Assembly (NCBI GenBank): GCA_910586425.1
Contig: CAJUHL010000044.1
Span: 1 to 12,256, forward strand
Source: an uncultured Bacilli bacterium
Lineage (GTDB): Bacteria > Bacillota_I > Bacilli_A > RF39 > UBA660
Length of the DNA stretch: 12,256 nucleotides
Direction: 5' to 3'
Shown here: in pieces, positions 7,725-12,256 of the stretch
Layout: the number at the start of each line of letters is the position of its first letter
Numbering within the stretch: the first letter of the stretch is position 1
Program-made: the position numbers and the translations under genes
Notes under the pieces: model-generated
Told to the model about the DNA's origin: nothing
Databases searched by the model: none
What the model saw: only the letters and a program-made list of their open reading frames with translations

Positions 7725-7855
7725 TTATCTACGTCCTTTTGTAAAATTAAGTTCATTATATTTAATAAACAAATTTGCTAATAATTGAGCTTCATGTTTT
7801 GATCTTTTGTACTTACACGAATATACAAACTAGCAATTTTCTTTTCATCACTCAT
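7725..7855 (-). pseudogene. Frameshifted N-terminus of a serine recombinase (resolvase/invertase type)
   Basis: From ATG 7855 the minus strand encodes MSDEKKIASLYIRVSTKDQ and then hits TAG six codons later. Reading on in another frame gives HEAQLLANLFIKYNELNF and stops at 7725. Together these match the start of the resolvase catalytic domain, where a strand with YxRVST carries the nucleophilic Ser and is followed by D-Q ... E-x-Q. The rest of the catalytic domain and the DNA-binding part are absent. The gene is inactive: a frameshift plus a large 3' deletion. It marks a former mobile element or invertible segment. Confidence 0.8.
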
Positions 7856-7863
7856 TTTTATTT

Positions 7864-7894
7864 TCTCTTTTTATCTTTGAAACCTAAAAAGAGA
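7864..7894. repeat. 10-bp inverted repeat upstream of the recombinase remnant
   Basis: TCTCTTTTTA (7864-7873) pairs perfectly with TAAAAAGAGA (7885-7894), with an 11-base loop. On the minus strand the second arm contains the purine-rich stretch just before the recombinase ATG, so it could hide a ribosome site or end an upstream transcript. Confidence 0.4.
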
Positions 7895-7934
7895 TAGCAA
7901 AGACATATTAATCTTTTATGTTTTTGATACCTCT

Positions 7935-7997
7935 TTATTTATCTTTTTCTATTTTGTGACTGTTTTTTAATAGTAACAAATATTCTTTTTGCATCAT
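7935..7997 (-). CDS. Possible 20-codon ORF with a good ribosome site
   Basis: The minus strand has AAGGGA about 8 bases before ATGATG, followed by 20 codons (MMQKEYLLLLKNSHKIEKDK) and TAA. It could be the trimmed start of a longer gene of the same decayed element, or a real micropeptide. The ribosome site is the only support. Confidence 0.25.
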   Translation of the reverse strand: MMQKEYLLLLKNSHKIEKDK

Positions 7998-8036
7998 ATA
8001 AATATCCCTTAATTGGCTTTATATTCTACTACAAAA

Positions 8037-8340
8037 TTAATCTGATGTCTTTGTAAATACTTTTTTTATATTATTTTCCGCCGTTTTACTATCAACATTT
8101 TTGTATTCATTACATGTAAATTTATTTAATCTTTCCATATCAAAATTAAATAAACTATTTTTATTTCTGTATTGTTGTACAATTTCGTTTTCTCGCCAAT
8201 TTGGATATTTTTATTAAAGACCTTAAACACGAAATATTATATAATTGATACAAATAATACATTTACAACAGCAATGAGTAAACCTACAGAGACACAACAA
8301 TTATTCCTTTATCTTTGATTGAAGATATACAAAATGGATG
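8037..8340 (-). pseudogene. Decayed membrane-protein gene, frames broken
   Basis: Three minus-strand fragments in three different frames follow each other: PFCISSIKDKGIIVVS (up to 8340), a hydrophobic helix VGLLIAVVNVLFVSII (about 8235-8287), and a 57-codon tail from 8210 starting KYPNWRENEIVQQYRNK and ending FTKTSD with TAA at 8037. The tail has the composition of a genuine cytoplasmic domain. Two frameshifts and several stops make it a remnant. The protein family is not recognised. Confidence 0.4.
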
Positions 8341-8546
8341 AACTGAAAAGACATATTTGAAAATTATGGGGTCAAATTGGGAATTTTGTTGTTCAATTAG
8401 TAAGCATTTTATCTGGAATTGCTACATATCTTGGATGCTTTTCTTTAAAAATACTTATTCAAGATTCGCCTGATTTATATTCTAATATAAAAAGTGATTA
8501 TAAGGAAATAATTAAAGAATATAATGCTCATAAAAAATGTAGATAG
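8334..8546 (+). pseudogene. Decayed plus-strand gene fragment with an in-frame TGA
   Basis: From ATG 8334 the frame reads MDELKRHI, TGA (8358-8360), then 61 sense codons beginning KLWGQIGNFVVQLVSIL (hydrophobic) and ending in a charged helix SDYKEIIKEYNAHKK before TAG at 8544. The same frame upstream is open from 8154 except for one more TGA. It is protein-like but broken, has no ribosome site, and is of unknown family. It points opposite to all intact genes. Confidence 0.3.
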
Positions 8547-8559
8547 TCCGATTATAGAA

Positions 8560-8592
8560 AAAGAAATTAGAATTTGATTAACTAATTTCTTT
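8560..8592 (-). terminator. Intrinsic terminator of the 229-residue protein gene
   Basis: An 11-bp perfect stem (AAAGAAATTAG at 8560-8570 with CTAATTTCTTT at 8582-8592), with an 11-base loop, holds the gene's stop codon. On the minus strand it is followed by a TTTTTCTAT tail. T runs on both sides allow action in both directions. Confidence 0.6.
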
Positions 8593-9267
8593 ATTTTTTT
8601 CAAACATTGTTCTTGAAGATATTTTCTTTTGATAAGATCTTACAGGAATTACGCCTTCTGGAACACCACTTCCTTTTCCAGTTTTATATTTGACAAAGTC
8701 TTCTATATTTTCACTAACCAAATTAATCAATTCAAAAGGAACACCAATTTGTTTTGCTATCACTCTTCTTGTGTCATCACTTAATTGATAACCATTCATT
8801 TGTGTTCTTGGCTCTCCAAATACTATTAGTTCATCTATTTCAACATCATTAAAATAACTTCCATTTCTTAAATTTTGAATATCTTCTTTTTTATTAGCAA
8901 ATGACCATTGTAATGATAAAGTTTCCTCATCATCTTTTGTTGTATAAAATACAGCTGGCTCCCCATATTGTTTACTCAATACTTCATAGAAACTACTTAA
9001 AGCTGCTAATTTTTCACCTATAGAATTATTGCCTGAATAAAATGAACCAATTCCAATTCTTAAAAATCCGTTTTTACAAAATTTATAATAAAATGATAAT
9101 CCATCCCCATAAGAATGATAATGCTTATTTTCAAGGTCAGAAAAATATGACCCACTTACTACCTCTTGGTGTATGCTTCCATAAAAATCAATTTTACTTC
9201 CCATTTTGTTCTTTAAATATCTTGCAAGTTCAAGACAATCATCAGCATTCGAATCTATTTCAGTCAT
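8578..9267 (-). CDS. Uncharacterised 229-residue protein
   Basis: The start is the ATG at 9267 (MTEIDSNADD), which AAAGGAGG precedes by 8 bases; the longer frame from 9324 would begin within the promoter. I do not recognise the family. There is no signal peptide or membrane helix, so it is cytoplasmic. Residues about 25-105 look beta-rich with aromatic repeats (SGSYFSDL, HYHSYGDGLSFYYKF, GSFYSGNN). Residues 110-152 continue with strands ending DELIVFGEPRTQ. The C-terminus holds a helix (DDTRRVIAKQIG) and a Gly/Pro-rich basic tail. It is a single gene with its own extended -10 promoter, a large palindrome just upstream and a terminator at its stop. The flanks are decayed genes, so it may be cargo of a former mobile element. 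Confidence 0.8.
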   Translation of the reverse strand: MTEIDSNADDCLELARYLKNKMGSKIDFYGSIHQEVVSGSYFSDLENKHYHSYGDGLSFYYKFCKNGFLRIGIGSFYSGNNSIGEKLAALSSFYEVLSKQYGEPAVFYTTKDDEETLSLQWSFANKKEDIQNLRNGSYFNDVEIDELIVFGEPRTQMNGYQLSDDTRRVIAKQIGVPFELINLVSENIEDFVKYKTGKGSGVPEGVIPVRSYQKKISSRTMFEKNKEIS

Positions 9268-9292
9268 TTCAAAAACCTCCTTTTTATTATAT

Positions 9293-9301
9293 ATTATAAC
9301 A
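9293..9301 (-). promoter_or_regulatory. Extended -10 promoter of the 229-residue protein gene
   Basis: The minus strand reads TGTTATAAT, a full extended -10. The predicted start near 9286 leaves a leader of about 19 bases containing the AGGAGG site. No -35 match is visible. The 18-bp palindrome lies immediately upstream of where the -35 would be. Confidence 0.6.
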
Positions 9302-9326
9302 TAGTTTTTAATAATTACATTCATTT

Positions 9327-9374
9327 CTAAATAACCAATTGTATATACAAATGATAATACAATTGGTTATTTAG
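9327..9374. promoter_or_regulatory. 18-bp perfect palindrome upstream of the 229-residue protein gene
   Basis: CTAAATAACCAATTGTAT (9327-9344) and its exact reverse complement (9357-9374) flank a 12-base centre. It abuts the promoter region of the gene to the left and lies 20 bases from the end of the decayed gene to the right. It could be an operator, a terminator for the decayed gene, or a mobile-element end. Confidence 0.6.
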
Positions 9375-9393
9375 TTTCAGTTTCTTTTATATA

Positions 9394-9655
9394 TTAACAT
9401 ATTAAGCTTTCATATTCTTGTTTTATTACTTTTGGAATAAATTCTAATATTTTCTTTTCATCATTAAAATATTCTAATAGTTGTGAAATTAGTAGTTTAT
9501 TGAAGATAAATCTTTTTGGATCTACTGATTCTATAAATTATGTTCTTTTATATACTCCGATTTCATTTTTAGTTTTTTCTTAATTTCACAAGGAAATTTT
9601 AATGTTTCTATAGCCGTTTTCGTAAAAATTGATTATTTCTTTAGATAATGAAAAA
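9394..9655 (-). pseudogene. Decayed gene of unknown family, no start, two frameshifts
   Basis: The minus-strand fragments are SLSKEIINFYENGY (from about 9655), KFPCEIKKKLKMKSEYIKEHN, and then a 46-codon tail FIESVDPKRFIFNKLL ... VIKQEYESLIC with TAA at 9394. Each is in a different frame, but they join without loss into a charged, helical protein-like sequence. There is no start codon before the first fragment. The family is not recognised. The last segment is the best preserved, so decay is fairly recent. Confidence 0.55.
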
Positions 9656-9680
9656 AGCCCATAATATCAAATACTATGAA

Positions 9681-9729
9681 CTTTATATATAGTAGATCGC
9701 TAAAGTGCGACTTTTAACCTCAATGGTGC
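9681..9729 (+). repeat. Copy 1 of the Fic-flanking element
   Basis: The order is CTTTATATATA (9681-9691), a small hairpin TCGC-TAAAGT-GCGA (9697-9710), then TTAACCTC and ATGGTGC (9723-9729). The same layout recurs at 11023-11068 on the other side of the Fic gene, in the same orientation. GAGT (9730-9733) and ACTC (9746-9749) follow and may pair. It is locally GC-richer than its surroundings. Confidence 0.5.
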
Positions 9730-9817
9730 GAGTGTCGTAGTAATAACTCTTACACATACATAACGAAATGATATATAATTATCAATCGGTATATTAGTTT
9801 TACCATAATCTTAAAAT

Positions 9818-10906
9818 TTAGGACATATCTTTCCCAACAAAAACGTTATAAATTTCGTTATGTCTATAACTTAATTTTGCATAATTAGAGTCTGGCACTA
9901 AAATATTAAGTTCTACTAATTTATCAATTAAATTGGAAACTGTGTTTCTTGATACACCTGATTCTTCTTCAATTTCTTTTTTTGTGAAAACTATTTGTCT
10001 CATTATAGCAGGCATAATCCTATACACTGCCTTACTTTTTAAGTTTTCTAATTTTTTCATATCCTTGGAGTATATTTGTTTTATTCTATTTATTTTTGCT
10101 ATATAATTATTGCATTGTTCTATTATGCATTGTAAAAAGAATTTGATGAAACCTATCATATTTCCTTTTCTGCTTTCGTTTAAAGATTTATGATAACTGG
10201 GTTTATACAATTCAATTATTTCTGATAAAAATAAGATTGGTTCTTCTTCTGTTAATAAACCCAATTGAATCGGTATTAAGGCTCTACCTAATCTTCCATT
10301 CCCGTATCGATATGCATGTATTGTTTCAAATTGAGAATGAGATATAGCTAAATTTATAAATAAAGGATCAATATATGCGTTATTCATATACTCAAATAAA
10401 TTTTCTAATAGAATAGGAACATCTTCTGGTATAGGTGGAACAAAAATAGCCTCTTCTATAGTACACCCTTTAGGGCCTATCCAATTTTGAATATTTCTAA
10501 CTTTTCCTGGTTCTTTTTCATTGCCTCTAACACTATCAAGTAATATTTTGTGAATATTATTTAAAAATTTAATATTTATTTTATTATTTTCTTTCAAATA
10601 ATCTTTAGAATATTCAATAACTTTTTTTAAATTTTGTATTTCTAAATTATCATCTGTTTTTGGCATATATTTTAAATAATACATATCATCTTGAGATATT
10701 TGTGTTCCTTCAATTTGAGTAGATTTTAAACTTTCACTCAAAATTATAGAGTCTAAAAAGAATCTTGAATCAAATTGACTATTTTTTAAATTTGATTTAT
10801 ATTCTCCATATTTTAAATTCGCCTCAGAAATTAAACTTATTAATTCTTTATCTAATTTATATTCAATTGGTAATTTGTCTGCTTCAAACGGTTTCACTTT
10901 TTTCAT
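9818..10906 (-). CDS. Fic-family protein with N-terminal inhibitory motif and C-terminal winged helix
   Basis: 362 residues from ATG 10906. A GTG at 10909 is an alternative start one codon earlier, and the numbers below count from that GTG. Fic enzymes usually transfer AMP from ATP to a protein hydroxyl. The layout fits class II Fic proteins: inhibitory motif STQIEG (63-68, E67 being the Glu that blocks ATP), Fic core, then a winged-helix DNA-binding tail (about 295-350, with EEESGVSRNTVSNLIDKL). The catalytic loop reads HAYRYGNGR (198-206) where the family has HPFxDGNGR. The catalytic H198 and the GNGR phosphate loop are kept, but the metal-binding Asp/Glu is Y202, and P and F are changed to A and Y. 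Each change needs one base. Activity is therefore doubtful or altered. GGAG sits only 2 bases before the ATG, a poor site. It lies downstream of KilA-N on the same strand. Confidence 0.9.
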   Translation of the reverse strand: MKKVKPFEADKLPIEYKLDKELISLISEANLKYGEYKSNLKNSQFDSRFFLDSIILSESLKSTQIEGTQISQDDMYYLKYMPKTDDNLEIQNLKKVIEYSKDYLKENNKINIKFLNNIHKILLDSVRGNEKEPGKVRNIQNWIGPKGCTIEEAIFVPPIPEDVPILLENLFEYMNNAYIDPLFINLAISHSQFETIHAYRYGNGRLGRALIPIQLGLLTEEEPILFLSEIIELYKPSYHKSLNESRKGNMIGFIKFFLQCIIEQCNNYIAKINRIKQIYSKDMKKLENLKSKAVYRIMPAIMRQIVFTKKEIEEESGVSRNTVSNLIDKLVELNILVPDSNYAKLSYRHNEIYNVFVGKDMS

Positions 10907-10948
10907 CACTCCAGTAAAATTTTAACATACGAACAGCTAAAAGCAAAT

Positions 10949-10985
10949 AAAAATGCACAATATTTTGAAAATACTGTGCATTTTT
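10949..10985. promoter_or_regulatory. 18-bp near-perfect inverted repeat upstream of the Fic gene
   Basis: AAAAATGCACAATATTTT (10949-10966) and AAAATACTGTGCATTTTT (10968-10985) are reverse complements with one mismatch. The arms end in T runs, so on the minus strand it could act as a terminator 43 bases before Fic. It also carries two TGCACA half-sites shared with the next palindrome. Confidence 0.5.
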
Positions 10986-11003
10986 GAGTTTTTTAGACAT
11001 TTT

Positions 11004-11033
11004 TTGCACAACAATTGTGCATCTTTGTATATA
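11004..11033 (+). promoter_or_regulatory. TGCACAA palindrome overlapping a possible plus-strand promoter
   Basis: TGCACAA (11005-11011) and TTGTGCA (11015-11021) form a perfect 7-bp inverted repeat. TTGCAC (11004-11009) and TATATA (11028-11033) are -35- and -10-like boxes with 18 bases between them. A repressor bound to the palindrome would sit in the promoter spacer. Confidence 0.4.
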
Positions 11034-11068
11034 AACTCGAAGAGTTCGAGTTAATAACATTATGGTGC
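11023..11068 (+). repeat. Copy 2 of the Fic-flanking element
   Basis: CTTTGTATATA (11023-11033) is followed by a perfect 8-bp hairpin AACTCGAA-GAG-TTCGAGTT (11034-11052), then AATAACAT and ATGGTGC (11062-11068). Compared with copy 1, the -10-like box and ATGGTGC are nearly or fully conserved, while stem bases differ yet still pair in each copy. This hints at selection for structure. Confidence 0.5.
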
Positions 11069-11084
11069 CTTAAGGGAGGACGCA

Positions 11085-11128
11085 ATGTCATCAGTTTAAG
11101 AAACTACATAAGAAAATATGTAGTTTTT
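11085..11128 (+). ncRNA. Possible tiny plus-strand unit: four-codon ORF and terminator hairpin
   Basis: A strong ribosome site GGGAGGA precedes ATG at 11085, which opens only four codons (MSSV) before TAA at 11097. Directly after comes a perfect 10-bp stem AAACTACATA (11101-11110) with TATGTAGTTT (11117-11126), then further T. With the promoter-like boxes at 11004-11033 this could be a short RNA of about 90 bases or a truncated gene start. On the minus strand the same stem could end the KilA-N transcript. Confidence 0.35.
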
Positions 11129-11211
11129 ATTATGGTAATTAGGTTTTATTTAAGATTTGTTCCATGCTAAAACAGGAGATATTTTGATGCTTAATAAATA
11201 TTTTCATTAAA

Positions 11212-11310
11212 TTAAATACTACTTAATTTATTGTAACTATTCTTATTATAAGGACTAAAATGTACTTTATATTTCCTGTCCTTTCTTATTGGTATTTTAT
11301 ATTTAGACAT
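11212..11310 (-). CDS. Small basic ORF after KilA-N, 32 residues
   Basis: The ATG at 11310 begins after a single base following the KilA-N stop, a spacing typical of coupled genes. It encodes MSKYKIPIRKDRKYKVHFSP and a short Asn/Lys/Ser tail, strongly basic (many Lys/Arg, almost no acidic residues), so nucleic-acid binding is possible. No ribosome site is visible within the KilA-N tail. It could instead be the start of a truncated gene. Confidence 0.35.
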   Translation of the reverse strand: MSKYKIPIRKDRKYKVHFSPYNKNSYNKLSSI

Positions 11311-11311
11311 T

Positions 11312-12172
11312 TTATTTAATTTCAATTAAATTTTTATTTAACGTTTCAAGTTCTTTTATACTCTTATCATTTTCTAAAATTTTCATTTGTCTAATTGCAG
11401 CATTGTTTAATTTTACTAATCTTTCTTTTTGTGGAGTATTATCGTTAATAAGTTCAGCATTAGTATTTTCTAGATTACATAAAATTAGTAAATGTTTTAA
11501 ATCAGTATAATCGCGAATATTACCTTTTAAATTTGGATATTTTTCTCTCCATTCTTTGGCAGTCATACCAAACAATGCTACATTTAAGACATCAGCTTCT
11601 TCTGCATAAATATATTGTTTTTGTTTTTCAGTTAATTTAGGTACAATGTTTTCTTTAATAGAATCAGTATGAATATGATAGTTAGTTTTTGCAAGCATTC
11701 TGTTAGCAGACCAATCAAGCTTATACTGGTATGCTTCATTTTTCTTTAATCTTTCAAACTCTTGAATAACATATAATTTAAATTCTGGAGATAACCAACT
11801 GGCAAATTCCAAAGCGATATCACTTACTGCATAGGTCCCGCCATTATTTCCTGATTTTGATATAATTCCTATCGCATTTGTTTCTTTAATCCACTTTTGT
11901 GGTGATATTTTAAATTTGTTACTGCCAGCTTCATTTTTAAACGCGTCGAATTCGACACCTTTGAAATCTTCATTATTTAATTTTTCCCATAAACCTAAAT
12001 AAGCAACAACATCTTTATTTCTCATCCAGTTTTGTATAGGATATCTAGGGTCATCTTCGTCTGCATATCTTGCCAAATCAGTTAAAGATATGTATTCCTT
12101 GTTTCTTATTCTTATTATTCTTATTTTACTATCATTAACCTTAATTTCTGATTTGACTATTTCTTTGTTCAT
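11312..12172 (-). CDS. KilA-N domain protein
   Basis: 286 residues. The KilA-N DNA-binding domain, common in phages and in chromosomal mobile regions, spans about residues 15-142: YISLTDLARYAD (27-38), IQNWMRNKDVVAYLGLWEKLNN (46-67), then KISPQKWIKETNAIGI (88-103) and GGTYAVSDIALEFASWLSPEFKLYVIQEF (111-139). The C-terminal half (about 145-286) is helical and charged, with TEKQKQYIYAEEADVLNVALFGMTAKEWRE, seen in the longer KilA-N proteins of gut bacteria. AGGAGG precedes the ATG by 5-6 bases. A 7-bp inverted repeat lies about 30 bases upstream. It probably binds DNA, perhaps regulating itself and the Fic gene; that link is inference. Confidence 0.92.
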   Translation of the reverse strand: MNKEIVKSEIKVNDSKIRIIRIRNKEYISLTDLARYADEDDPRYPIQNWMRNKDVVAYLGLWEKLNNEDFKGVEFDAFKNEAGSNKFKISPQKWIKETNAIGIISKSGNNGGTYAVSDIALEFASWLSPEFKLYVIQEFERLKKNEAYQYKLDWSANRMLAKTNYHIHTDSIKENIVPKLTEKQKQYIYAEEADVLNVALFGMTAKEWREKYPNLKGNIRDYTDLKHLLILCNLENTNAELINDNTPQKERLVKLNNAAIRQMKILENDKSIKELETLNKNLIEIK

Positions 12173-12199
12173 TAAAACCTCCTGATAAAAATTTAGCTA

Positions 12200-12224
12200 A
12201 ATTAACGCGTTGTGCTAGTTAATT
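12200..12224. promoter_or_regulatory. Inverted repeat in the KilA-N promoter region
   Basis: AATTAAC (12200-12206) and GTTAATT (12218-12224) are perfect arms around GCGTTGTGCTA. The centre includes TTGTGC (12210-12215), six of seven bases of the half-site found four times upstream of Fic. It may be an operator for self-control. No clear -35/-10 pair could be assigned. Confidence 0.4.
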
Positions 12225-12256
12225 TTGAAAAATAGAAAAATCATTCAAAATGTGGT

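Noticed and set aside
4982..8360. TGA read as tryptophan (Mycoplasma-type code), suggested by TGA codons inside otherwise open frames at 4982-4990 and 8358-8360
   Set aside because: All long genes here encode Trp with TGG only and contain no internal TGA, which would not happen in a genome using TGA for Trp. The TGA-bearing frames lie at a gene end and in a decayed stretch.
9681..11068. CRISPR-like repeats around the Fic gene
   Set aside because: There are only two diverged copies more than 1.3 kb apart, with no regular spacers or cas genes.
11085..11096. CTGATGA on the minus strand, the core motif of hammerhead ribozymes
   Set aside because: No GAAA and no flanking stems at the required positions follow; the match is a short chance hit.

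Overview
This is an AT-rich window from a low-GC Gram-positive-type bacterium, most likely a gut Bacillota/Mycoplasmatota lineage (RF39- or Erysipelotrichia-like). That placement is inferred from base composition, strong AGGAGG-type ribosome sites, sigma-A-like promoters with extended -10 boxes, short U-tailed terminators and the gene repertoire. Every recognisable full-length gene is on the minus strand. Trp is TGG throughout and one gene ends in TGA, so the standard bacterial code applies. No tRNA, rRNA, CRISPR array or intact insertion sequence is visible.

Left part (1-4450), read right to left: a two-transmembrane protein with a C-terminal PH-like domain (3465-4448) that ends in an intrinsic terminator; a half-size ABC exporter (1578-3278) whose nucleotide-binding domain keeps Walker A and B but has lost the Q-loop Gln, the LSGGQ signature and the H-loop His; and a secreted or membrane Cys-rich protein with a VirB2/TrbC-like two-helix core and two tandem 38-residue Cys modules (447-1511). 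The last has its own clear promoter and a terminator at 263-287. The first 240 bases hold short repeats but no gene.

Middle part (4450-7700): a 540-base non-coding spacer with hairpins, then a tight three-gene operon transcribed leftward from an extended -10 promoter at 7633-7641. Its genes are a GNAT acetyltransferase, an unrecognised 115-residue protein and a 602-residue cytoplasmic protein with an HELNH zinc-peptidase motif. Gaps between them are 17 and 2 bases, so the three products probably work together.

Right part (7700-12256) looks like accessory DNA. It begins with a gene graveyard: a frameshifted serine-recombinase N-terminus and fragments of unknown genes on both strands. Then come an unrecognised 229-residue protein behind an 18-bp perfect palindrome, another decayed gene, a Fic-family protein whose active-site loop lacks the usual acidic residue, and a KilA-N domain protein followed by a small basic ORF. 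The Fic gene is bracketed by two diverged, same-orientation copies of a roughly 46-49-base element (-10-like box, hairpin with changed stem sequence, ATGGTGC). Upstream of Fic there are also four TGCACA half-sites and what looks like a very short plus-strand transcription unit. The Fic/KilA-N segment with these flanking elements is the best candidate in the window for something undescribed. The GNAT/small protein/metallopeptidase operon is second.
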